Assembly (NCBI RefSeq): GCF_937921625.1 | Contig: NZ_CAKZTI010000003.1 | Span: forward strand, 1 to 14,766 | Origin: an uncultured Campylobacter sp. | GTDB lineage: Bacteria > Campylobacterota > Campylobacteria > Campylobacterales > Campylobacteraceae | DNA length: 14,766 nt | Reading direction: 5' to 3' | Part shown: positions 1-5,936 of the stretch, piece after piece | Position numbering within the stretch: position 1 is the first letter of the stretch | Layout of the letters: every line of letters begins with the position of its first letter | Notes under the pieces: generated by a model | The model's database searches: none | Told to the model about the DNA's origin: nothing | The model's input: only the letters and a program-made list of their open reading frames with translations | Translations under genes and position numbers: made by a program

Positions 1-2
1 AT

Positions 3-242
3 TACGGAGCCAAAGAGCACTACAGGGTGAAGCACTCTAAAAATGAATTTGCTAACGGTAAAAATCATATAAACGGCATAGAAAACTTCTGGGGTTAAGC
101 TAAATTTAAAGGTATTAAGAAAGAGAATTTCTTGCTTCATCTTAAAGAGTGCGAATTTAGATATAATAACAGTAAAGATACGAAGGAGCTCTATCATATT
201 TTACTAAAGATGATAAGAGAGAATCCGCTTAAGTTCTGTTGA
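3..242 (+). pseudogene. IS1595-family (ISXO2-like) transposase, degraded 3' fragment
   Basis: The only open frame here starts before the window and ends at TGA 240-242. It reads as the C-terminal part of a DDE transposase of the IS1595/ISXO2 type. The recognisable blocks are HYRVKHSKNEFANGKNHING, IENFWG, and GIKKENFLLHLKECEFRYN, ending in KMIRENPLKFC. An in-frame TAA at 96-98 falls directly after IENFWG. The segment between it and FKGIKKENF also looks a few residues shorter than in intact relatives as I remember them. It is therefore read as a dead copy. The 5' part lies outside the window, so whether the rest is intact is unknown. I could not recognise a terminal inverted repeat downstream. 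The family assignment is by recalled motif similarity. Confidence 0.8.
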
Positions 243-318
243 GCCTTTTTTAAACTCTAATTTTAAGTTATTTTAAAAAATTCCATAGCAGTCTTTTTTA
301 TACCACAGCTTGTTAATC

Positions 319-375
319 CTATATACCTCGCCAAGCTAGCTCTACATATGTTTTTAGCGCCTCAAACTTTCTCAT
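319..375 (-). pseudogene. 18-codon ORF, probable 5' stub of a broken gene
   Basis: A minus-strand ATG at 375-373 follows an AAGGAT-like ribosome binding site and encodes MRKFEALKTYVELAWRGI before TAG at 321-319. Shifting one base near 320 opens another stretch (YRINKLWYKKDCYGIF) up to a stop near 273. This suggests one longer peptide broken by a small indel, or truncation by the neighbouring insertion sequence. It starts about 25 bp downstream of the 262-aa membrane protein gene on the same strand and could have been its operon partner. I do not recognise the protein. It may simply be a chance ORF. Confidence 0.3.
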
Positions 376-399
376 TTTTTATCCTTTATCAAAAGATTG

Positions 400-1188
400 T
401 TATTTGCTTAAATTTTTATTTATATCTATATTAAAGACCGTAAAAATATAATCTCTTACCTTATTGTAATTTTCTTCATTGAAAGAAAATATATGTATAG
501 AATAAAGTCCTTGATTCTTCCACCTATAATCAGACCAGTGTGTTTCTTCTATATATTCAAGATTTATTTGAAATTTTGGAAATATTTTCCAAAAATTTTT
601 AAAACTTTTATTTTCATGTCTATAAATTATCAAAAAAACTATAATTTCTAAAAATTCCACAAACAATAATATAAATATTAAAAGCAATACACCTATTAAA
701 GATATGCCAAAAGTTCCTTTAATAAAGCTAATTATGAAAAAACTAACTAAAAATATCTTACCAAAAGTAGCTGAAATTATCATATCTAAAAACCAAACTG
801 CCTTAAAAGCTGTTTTGTTGTTAAATATTATATCTTCACTGCTAGTTTCTTTAAAATTTTGATCATAATATGCAACTTTTGAATTATAAAAATAGGTATA
901 TTTTTTCTTTGAATTTATAATATTAAAACAATCAAATATCAAAAATACAACTATTGCAAAGCCAAATTTTATTATCGTTCGTTTTATGTCATCAAAATCT
1001 AAAATACCACTTTCAAAATCGTCTAAGTAACTAATGCAAAATCCAGAAGCAGTAATCCAAAATATTAAAATAATCAAATAATGTAAAATCAAAGCAAAAC
1101 CAGAATAATCCCGCAAAACTAGTGGCTCTTTGTCGTAGTCCCTAGTCTCTTTTTTCCTTAGCGCAGCACCGGCTTTAAATTTATCCAA
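400..1188 (-). CDS. AT-rich orphan membrane protein, unknown function
   Basis: A 262-aa protein I do not recognise. The start is TTG (1188-1186), preceded by a weak AGAG Shine-Dalgarno about six bases upstream; no ATG lies nearby, so TTG is the best start. Hydrophobic segments at about residues 31-53, 72-92, 133-156 and 162-188 suggest four membrane spans. A charged N-terminus precedes them, and a polar, Trp/Tyr-rich C-terminal tail of about 70 residues follows (196-262). The gene is visibly far more AT-rich than everything to its right, with heavy use of AAA, ATA and TTT codons. It lies beside a dead transposase, which suggests horizontal acquisition. A TATAAA at 1227-1222 on the minus strand could be its -10 element. 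No catalytic motif is visible. It could be an accessory membrane component or the immunity partner of something lost, but nothing in the sequence decides this. Confidence 0.7.
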   Translation of the reverse strand: MDKFKAGAALRKKETRDYDKEPLVLRDYSGFALILHYLIILIFWITASGFCISYLDDFESGILDFDDIKRTIIKFGFAIVVFLIFDCFNIINSKKKYTYFYNSKVAYYDQNFKETSSEDIIFNNKTAFKAVWFLDMIISATFGKIFLVSFFIISFIKGTFGISLIGVLLLIFILLFVEFLEIIVFLIIYRHENKSFKNFWKIFPKFQINLEYIEETHWSDYRWKNQGLYSIHIFSFNEENYNKVRDYIFTVFNIDINKNLSK

Positions 1189-1586
1189 ATCGAGCTCTTT
1201 ATAAATAGAATTTCAAAGTATTTTATATGTTTTCAAATAGGATGACGGCGCGCAAGTGCGGCGGATAATCTACTATCAGCCGTCGTACGGCTCGCCAAAC
1301 TGCGTCACGACTTAAAATCAAAACCCGTCTTACAAAAGCAAATCCGCGGCTCGTAAGTCCGCAGTCTGCAAAATCCATAACTCGCAAAATCATGCCACGC
1401 CATCGGCTCATAAAATCGCAGTTTGAAAACCGCACTGTATAGTCAGCTAAAAAATCACGCTCCGCAAAAAATCGCGCTGCGCCGCGGGCTGATAAAATCG
1501 CGACTCGCGTAAACGCAGCGCAATACGCGCAAAAGTAAAATCCGCGGCTTGCAAAATCAAGCTGCAGCATTCAAAAGCGGTAGGCT
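1189..1586. repeat. GC-rich quasi-repetitive spacer between two minus-strand genes
   Basis: About 400 bases with no convincing gene. From about 1300 to 1580 the plus strand iterates short pieces of the type GCAAAATCC, ATAAAATCGC and GCAAAAAATCGC, separated by GC-rich words such as CCGCGGCTCG and CGCGGGCTGA. The units recur irregularly every 15-40 bp and no two copies are identical. A 115-codon minus-strand frame (1570-1223) is open here, but its translation is a low-complexity Arg/Ala/Phe string that mirrors the DNA repeat, and I see no ribosome binding site. I therefore do not call it a gene. Confidence 0.55.
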
Positions 1587-2009
1587 TTAAATTTTTGGAA
1601 TTCTGATCTTCTGTCCCGGATAGATGAGGTTCGCGTCCTTGATAACCTCGCGGTTAGCGTCGAAAATAACCTTGTATTTATTCGCGTCACCGTAGAATTT
1701 CTTCGCGATTTTAGATAGGTTATCGCCCTTTATGATGGTGTAGTAGTTCTCGGTGCTATCCTCTCTAATGCCCTCGATCTGCACGTTTTTGATGCCTGCG
1801 GTGTTGCCCGCGATGAGGGCTGCTTTTTCGAGAGTTTCCTTATCGGCGTTGCCGCTGATTTTGACGGTGTCGCCCTGCACCTCGACTTCTAGCCCCTCTA
1901 CCGGCGTAGAGCTGAGATTGGCGGCGATCTCGTCTTTTACGGATTTGGCGTCATCGCCTAGACCTAGTAGTTTCTTGCCTGCTTCGGCTACGAATGAAAG
2001 TAAACCCAT
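1587..2009 (-). CDS. kbp: BON-LysM domain protein, Kbp/YgaU-like
   Basis: A 140-aa protein matching the layout of Escherichia coli Kbp (YgaU, 149 aa), a small cytoplasmic K+-binding protein. It has an N-terminal MGLLSFVAEAGKKL segment, a BON domain (about residues 22-82, with the VKISGNAD and AGIKNVQIEGI signatures), and a C-terminal LysM domain (about 88-139: YYTIIKGDNLSKIAKKFYG through NLIYPGQKIRIP). There is no signal peptide, which fits a cytosolic location rather than cell-wall binding. The start is well supported: ATG 2009-2007 follows AAAGGAGAAAA. A GATAAAAT element around 2036-2045 (minus strand) may be the -10. It stands alone between a repetitive spacer and the CLC gene. The domain assignment is confident; potassium binding is transferred from the E. 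coli protein and not shown here. Confidence 0.88.
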   Translation of the reverse strand: MGLLSFVAEAGKKLLGLGDDAKSVKDEIAANLSSTPVEGLEVEVQGDTVKISGNADKETLEKAALIAGNTAGIKNVQIEGIREDSTENYYTIIKGDNLSKIAKKFYGDANKYKVIFDANREVIKDANLIYPGQKIRIPKI

Positions 2010-2208
2010 TTTTTCTCCTTTGGTTAAAGTGGTAAAATTTTATCTTAAATTTACCAACGATCAGCTTAGGCGCATATCCTTATGGCTCCGCCCTAGCCCA
2101 ATGATGCGACCTATGGCGCTCACTCTATGCTGACGGGGCAGGTTCTCAGACCATCATCGCCGCGCCCATCGATTTATGTTTGCAGCGTATGAATTATCAG
2201 CGCTGCGA
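2010..2208. other. Gap between kbp and the CLC gene, partly unexplained
   Basis: The first 50 bases hold the kbp ribosome binding site and a likely AT-rich promoter. The rest (about 2062-2205) is GC-rich, unlike a normal promoter region. The plus-strand frame through it reads like decayed protein (blocks SLGAYPYGSALAQ, stop, CDLWRSLYADGAGSQTI) without a start. I could not assign it to a family. A weak stem GCAGCG/CGCTGC at 2182-2206 just past the CLC stop lacks a T-run, so it is not a convincing terminator. Confidence 0.35.
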
Positions 2209-3411
2209 CTACGCTAAATTTTTCGTCAGTAAATTTCTAGCAATCACGGCGCATACGATGCTAAAAACGACGACCGAATATGAGTTGATATTTAGCCCGC
2301 AAAATCCTGCGCTTAGGGCAAAGGCGCAAAGCGGCGCGTTTAAATTGATCGCTAAAAATGCAGCCCCTCCGCAAACCCCCGCTGCGCTTAGGTTAATAGG
2401 CAGAATTTCGCCGATCGCAAATCCAACGCATAGCCCTAAAACTGCGCCCAGCGCGAAACTCGGCGTGAGCGTACCGCCATATCCGCCGCAGCGAAAGATC
2501 ATCAAAATGCAAAATGCCTTGCAAAGCAAGATCGCAAGCAAATACGGGCTAAAGGATGTGGAGTCGAAAGCAAACTGCGCTGCGGAGCGTCCGTTACCTA
2601 AAATTTCTGGTACGTATGCGCCGATCGCCGCGGTAAGCAAGAATGCAAATGGCAGTGTAAGCGCGATTTTAAGGCTTTTTATGCGCAGCTTTTCGCACAA
2701 GCGCACCCCGTCTTGGAAATATTTCGCCGCAACCCCCGTGACAAGTCCGATTAGCGCTGCTGCGAGTAAATTCTGTGGGGTAGGGGCGAAGTTCGAAACT
2801 GCGTAATAAATTTCTTTTGAAGTTCCGAATTCTGCTGTAGCTGTAGCCACCGCACTAGTGGCAAAGGCGCATAAAATCGCTCGAGTATCAAAGCTTTTAA
2901 GCAAAATTTCTAGGCTAAAAAGCGCGCCCGCTAGCGGGACGTTATATGCAGCGCCCAGTCCAGCTCCCGCGCCGCATGCGACAAATAGCCGAAGCTCGTC
3001 TCCGCCGATATTTAAGGCGCGGCAAATTTTAGCCGCAAACAAGCCACCTAGCTCGCGCGGAGCAGCCTCGCTGCCTACCGGTGCGCCCATGGCGATGGCT
3101 GCGAGCTGTAAAACCGAGTGGATTAAATTTTGCCAAAACGGCGGATTTTGCCCCTCCATCATTGAAGCTACGTTTAAAAAAGGTTTTAGTCTTATTAGCA
3201 GAATTCTAATTAAAGTTACGATTGCGCCGGCTGCGAGGACGCTAAGAAAGCGCCTAAGCGCAGTGGTTTGCTCCGTGACAATGTGAAATTCCTCATCATT
3301 ATGTCCGAAAGCAAAAGTTTCAATTTCGTTGATACCGAAGTTTAAGAGCCCCGCGCAAAGCCCCATTATAACGCCTATCGCAAGGATCGCTAAAAAGAAT
3401 TTAGTACTCAA
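2209..3411 (-). CDS. CLC-family chloride channel or H+/anion exchanger
   Basis: A 400-aa polytopic membrane protein of the CLC superfamily, which moves chloride or related anions across the inner membrane. Hallmarks, in order: GSEAAPREL at about 113-121, the equivalent of the GREGP selectivity-filter loop with the gating glutamate kept as E115; GAGAGLGAAYNVPLAGALFSLE at 147-168, written here as two blocks, GAGAGLGAAYNVPLAG and ALFSLE, the typical second signature; LGNG at 271-274; and GGTLTPSFALGAVLG at about 312-326, the usual GGxFxPS loop. There is no C-terminal CBS pair, as in short bacterial members. The start is TTG (3411-3409) with AAGG six bases upstream. A TATAAT at 3440-3435 on the minus strand gives a short leader. 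The S-E-A-A-P filter departs from the G-R-E-G-P of E. coli ClcA, so the transported ion and stoichiometry are uncertain. I see no fluoride riboswitch upstream. Confidence 0.9.
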   Translation of the reverse strand: MSTKFFLAILAIGVIMGLCAGLLNFGINEIETFAFGHNDEEFHIVTEQTTALRRFLSVLAAGAIVTLIRILLIRLKPFLNVASMMEGQNPPFWQNLIHSVLQLAAIAMGAPVGSEAAPRELGGLFAAKICRALNIGGDELRLFVACGAGAGLGAAYNVPLAGALFSLEILLKSFDTRAILCAFATSAVATATAEFGTSKEIYYAVSNFAPTPQNLLAAALIGLVTGVAAKYFQDGVRLCEKLRIKSLKIALTLPFAFLLTAAIGAYVPEILGNGRSAAQFAFDSTSFSPYLLAILLCKAFCILMIFRCGGYGGTLTPSFALGAVLGLCVGFAIGEILPINLSAAGVCGGAAFLAINLNAPLCAFALSAGFCGLNINSYSVVVFSIVCAVIARNLLTKNLA

Positions 3412-3434
3412 AATATGCCTTTTTGAAACGCATA

Positions 3435-3440
3435 ATTATA
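3435..3440 (-). promoter_or_regulatory. -10 element of the CLC gene promoter
   Basis: A perfect TATAAT on the minus strand, 24 bases before the TTG start, set in an AT-rich stretch (TTTTATATAATTATG). No clear -35 hexamer is present, which is common for Campylobacter sigma-70 promoters. Confidence 0.55.
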
Positions 3441-3479
3441 TAAAATTTTAGCTTTAAAAAATCCTTATCATGCGTATAA

Positions 3480-3985
3480 AAGCAGCTAAAACGCGAGTAA
3501 AATTTAAAACAATGGCTAGGAAATTTATATCATCTCTGTGAGTTTCTGTGGGTAAAATTTTGCGCAAAATTCTATGAAGCGTAGGCAGAGGTGGAATCTT
3601 ATTTACGTTAATCGCGCGAGTAAAATTTACGTAGATTTTATATAGCGCGTAGAAAATTTAATAAAATTTCGTATCGCGCGGGAGGATAAAATTCTATTTG
3701 AAATTTCTTGCCGCGAAGGCAGGCGGAATTCTACGTAAAATTTAAATCTATCCGAGCGGGTAAAATTTTAAATTGAGTAAGCGAGAAAATTTCGCAGAGG
3801 ACGCGTGAAATTTCGCGCAGAATTCTAATTTGCGAAAGAGGGCAAAATTCCGCGTAGAATTCCGATCCGCGTAAGCGGGTGAAATTCGCGTTAAATTCTA
3901 AACCGCGAGGCTAAGTAAAATTATGCGCGGAATTTTAATTTGCATGAGTCATAGGAATTTTATACCCGCGAATAAATTCGCTTAG
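3480..3985. repeat. Degenerate tandem repeats, about 35-bp unit, in a 581-bp spacer
   Basis: The 3412-3992 gap has no supported gene apart from the CLC promoter. Most of it consists of diverged copies of a unit that can be written CGCG-n-GnGGGTAAAATT followed by CGTAGAATTC. The AAAATT cores fall near 3621, 3651, 3685, 3723, 3758, 3783, 3805, 3840, 3877 and 3913, giving steps of about 22-38 bp. The clearest consecutive copies run from about 3819 to 3930. Copies are too diverged for a CRISPR array and there are no unique spacers between fixed repeats. A small inverted repeat GCGAATAAATTCGC lies at 3968-3981, just past the stop of the 180-aa gene, but has no T-run. Confidence 0.6.
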
Positions 3986-3992
3986 GATTTTG

Positions 3993-4535
3993 CTATTTTT
4001 TCCAGATATCGTCATTTTTACCAGCTGCGGGCGCGCTTAGCTTTTTATCCAGAGCCGAAATTTTATCCGCGAGCTTTTGCGCGCCGCCGAAAATTTCATC
4101 TTTTTTCGGAAGCCCGAAGTGAAATTTAGAGCCCACGCTGTCTCCAATGCTTGCAAGTAGCGATTTGGGCGCATTTGCGATCGCGTCTTTAAAGATCGCC
4201 GCATCGATACCGAGCTCGGCTAAGTTTTTTAACGCCCGCGCAGAGCCGATAAACATCGCGATCTTGGCGTCGAATAAATAATCGTTTGCCAGCTTTTGCG
4301 CGGCCGCGGCGGATTTTTTATCCACGATGATGAAGCGCGCGCCTGCGCCGTTTGCGAGTAAAATTTCATTTACATCATTCGTAATAACGCTAAATTTTTT
4401 CTGCGCCTTTTGCGCCGCGGCGATGAGCCTGTCGTTAAATTTAAATAGCAGATTGTCGTATTTGAAAACTTCATCGCCGTTTTTGATGAGATACAGCGGC
4501 TCGTAGGGTACGAGCGCGTGGCCTAGGATGATCAT
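3993..4535 (-). CDS. Conserved-looking protein of unknown function, last gene of the ribA operon
   Basis: I place the start at ATG 4535-4533 (MIILGHALVPYEPL), giving 180 aa. This ATG overlaps the TGA of the upstream gene as ATGA and follows an AAGGGG motif; a longer frame starting at 4571 would run 40 bases into the neighbour. The protein is soluble, rich in Ala and Lys, with no signal peptide or membrane span. The middle (about residues 45-110) alternates short beta-like segments (FSVITNDVNEILL, GARFIIVD, AKIAMFIG) with helices, suggesting an alpha/beta fold. Its last 40 residues are lysine-rich and helical, ending NDDIWKK. I recognise no family or catalytic motif. Its tight coupling to ribA, rsmG and the Cys4 protein suggests co-expression, not a specific role. 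Confidence 0.7.
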   Translation of the reverse strand: MIILGHALVPYEPLYLIKNGDEVFKYDNLLFKFNDRLIAAAQKAQKKFSVITNDVNEILLANGAGARFIIVDKKSAAAAQKLANDYLFDAKIAMFIGSARALKNLAELGIDAAIFKDAIANAPKSLLASIGDSVGSKFHFGLPKKDEIFGGAQKLADKISALDKKLSAPAAGKNDDIWKK

Positions 4536-4738
4536 TTGCCGCCCCTTAGTTTGGCTTCGCAGGATTTGCAAAGGCGCTTTTTGTCGCGCAGAGCAAGCTC
4601 GTCGCTGCTAAAGTACGTCCCGCACTCGTCGCACGCCAAAAGCTCGGTCGCATCATCCTTTTTCTTTATGCGAAATCTAGGTACTATCAAAAAATATATG
4701 AGCGCCGCGATGACGGCTATGGCTAGAATTTTTCCCAT
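4532..4738 (-). CDS. Membrane-anchored Cys4 mini-protein, PP0621-like
   Basis: A 68-aa protein with one N-terminal hydrophobic helix (residues 3-20, KILAIAVIAALIYFLIV), then a basic patch (RFRIKKK) and a small four-cysteine module, C36xxC39 and C57xxC60, as expected for a zinc ribbon. The architecture matches small proteins usually annotated as PP0621 family, though C57xxC60 is spaced like a plain zinc knuckle. The basic patch after the helix suggests the Cys domain faces the cytoplasm. The ATG (4738-4736) overlaps the TAA of rsmG by one base (TAATG), and its TGA overlaps the next gene by four bases, so it is translationally coupled on both sides. Its function is unknown. Confidence 0.75.
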   Translation of the reverse strand: MGKILAIAVIAALIYFLIVPRFRIKKKDDATELLACDECGTYFSSDELALRDKKRLCKSCEAKLRGGK

Positions 4739-5316
4739 TATTTCACCCCTTTGATCACTAAAAATTTTCTATTTTTCAAAGCGTTTTCGCCGCTAAAAAT
4801 TTCACAGCGCGCGCTCGTAAATTCCTTACGGAATTCTGCCGCTTCCGCCTCTGCGCCCGAGCCTTTGTAGAGCAAAAACGTCGTGTTTTGATCGTAAAAG
4901 CCGCGGCAAATTTCGATTAAATTCCGCGCGCTCATTAGCGCTCGGGAGCTTATCAGATCGGCGCGTAGCTTTGCGTCGTCTTGCACGCGCTCGGCGTGGA
5001 TTTTTACGTTAGTTAGAGCGAGGCTAACCTTCGCGTAGGTTAGAAACGCCGCTTTCTTTTGGTTTGGCTCAAACAGATGCCACTCGCACAGCGGTAGCGC
5101 GAGCGCCAAAAATATCCCCGGAAAGCCCGCTCCCGAGCCGATGTCGCATCCGATGCGCGGATAGCGCGGTATGAAATTCGCTCCGCTTAGGCTGTCGCGC
5201 ACCACCGCGTCCAAATCGTCGTAATTCGTGAGGCTATGGACGCGGTTAAATTTTTGCAGGCAGGCTTTAAATTTAGCGACCTGCTCGTTAAAACTCTCGC
5301 CCGGCGCAAGCTTCAC
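4738..5316 (-). CDS. rsmG: 16S rRNA (guanine-527 N7) methyltransferase RsmG
   Basis: A 192-aa SAM-dependent methyltransferase that modifies G527 of 16S rRNA; loss of RsmG is known to give low-level streptomycin resistance in other bacteria. The Rossmann-type SAM loop DIGSGAGFPGIFLA is at about 58-71, the acidic residue of strand 2 in HLFEPNQKKAAFL (80-92), and the conserved SRAL motif at 124-127. Just upstream, FNRVHSLTNYDD (23-34) corresponds to the family's N-terminal 'N-LT' region. The start is GTG (5316-5314), which overlaps the ribA TGA as GTGA; a GGGG motif eight bases upstream supports it. It is slightly shorter than the E. coli protein (207 aa). It is the second gene of the ribA operon. 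Confidence 0.93.
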   Translation of the reverse strand: MKLAPGESFNEQVAKFKACLQKFNRVHSLTNYDDLDAVVRDSLSGANFIPRYPRIGCDIGSGAGFPGIFLALALPLCEWHLFEPNQKKAAFLTYAKVSLALTNVKIHAERVQDDAKLRADLISSRALMSARNLIEICRGFYDQNTTFLLYKGSGAEAEAAEFRKEFTSARCEIFSGENALKNRKFLVIKGVK

Positions 5317-5873
5317 AGCAGATGCCCCATCTGCTCTTTTTTGACGCGCAGATAGTTTTCGTTAAATTTATTCGGCGTGATGATTATCGGCACGCGCGCG
5401 ACCACTTCGACCTTTAGATCGTGCAGCTTTTGCGGATTGTTCGTAAGTAGATTTATGCGCGAAATTCCAAAGTGAGCGAGTATGAAATCTACGATCTCGT
5501 AGGTGCGCTCGTCCGCTTTGAAGCCTAGCTGATGATTTGCTTCGATCGTATCGAGGCCCTGATCTTGCAGCGCGTAGGCGTTGATTTTATTAAAAAGTCC
5601 GATATTGCGCCCCTCTTGACGCAGATAGATCACCATGCCGCCGTGCTCTTCGATATATTTTAGGCTTGCTTCGAGCTGGTCGCGGCAGTCGCACTTTAGG
5701 CTGCCGATCGCATCTCCCGTAAGGCACTCCGAGTGGATACGCACATTTACGACGCCCTCCAAAGGCTGCTTAAATATCGCCAAATGCTCTTTCTCGCCTT
5801 GCTTGAACGACTGAATGCGGAAACTTCCGAAGCGGGAGGGGAGATTTGCGACCTCTGAAATTTTTATATCCAT
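5313..5873 (-). CDS. ribA: GTP cyclohydrolase II, riboflavin biosynthesis
   Basis: A 186-aa enzyme that opens GTP to the diaminopyrimidine that starts riboflavin synthesis, releasing formate and pyrophosphate in the cytosol. The zinc ligands are C50, C61 and C63 in HSECLTGDAIGSLKCDC. RDQLEA follows, then LRQEGRNIGL (84-93, usually EGRGIGL), then LGFKADERTYEI (116-127) and LLTNNPQKL (142-150), the standard GTP-binding and catalytic segments. It is a stand-alone RibA without a fused RibB domain and close to full length. ATG 5873-5871 is preceded by GGAG and a leader from a TATAAT at 5903-5898. It is the first gene of a four-gene minus-strand operon and diverges from hemB. Confidence 0.95.
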   Translation of the reverse strand: MDIKISEVANLPSRFGSFRIQSFKQGEKEHLAIFKQPLEGVVNVRIHSECLTGDAIGSLKCDCRDQLEASLKYIEEHGGMVIYLRQEGRNIGLFNKINAYALQDQGLDTIEANHQLGFKADERTYEIVDFILAHFGISRINLLTNNPQKLHDLKVEVVARVPIIITPNKFNENYLRVKKEQMGHLL

Positions 5874-5897
5874 GCTTAAATTTACTCCGATTGTGAT

Positions 5898-5914
5898 ATT
5901 ATAAATCTTACAAT
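5898..5914. promoter_or_regulatory. Divergent -10 elements for ribA (minus) and hemB (plus)
   Basis: The 63 bp between ribA and hemB hold a perfect TATAAT on the minus strand (5903-5898), about 25 bases before ribA, and a TACAAT on the plus strand (5909-5914), about 22 bases before hemB. Neither has an obvious -35. The close spacing means the two promoters probably compete for polymerase or share a regulator. hemB has an AAAAAAGGA ribosome binding site at about 5922-5930. Confidence 0.5.
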
Positions 5915-5936
5915 TCTAGCTAAAAAAGGAAAAATA

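Noticed and set aside
1223..1570. 115-codon minus-strand open frame as a gene
   Set aside because: Low-complexity Arg/Ala/Phe translation follows the DNA repeat, no ribosome binding site, no recognisable family.
2180..2806. 208-codon plus-strand frame
   Set aside because: Antisense to the CLC gene, whose family motifs are clear; the frame stays open because of GC-rich codons.
3412..3480. Fluoride riboswitch before the CLC gene
   Set aside because: The leader is only about 17 bases after the -10 and is AT-rich, with no crcB-type conserved bases; the protein filter is also not that of CLC-F proteins.
3968..3981. Terminator for the ribA operon
   Set aside because: The inverted repeat GCGAATAAATTCGC has only a two-base loop and no T-run on the minus strand.
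3480..3985. CRISPR array
   Set aside because: The repeats are heavily diverged, the spacing varies, and there are no constant repeats with unique spacers or cas genes.
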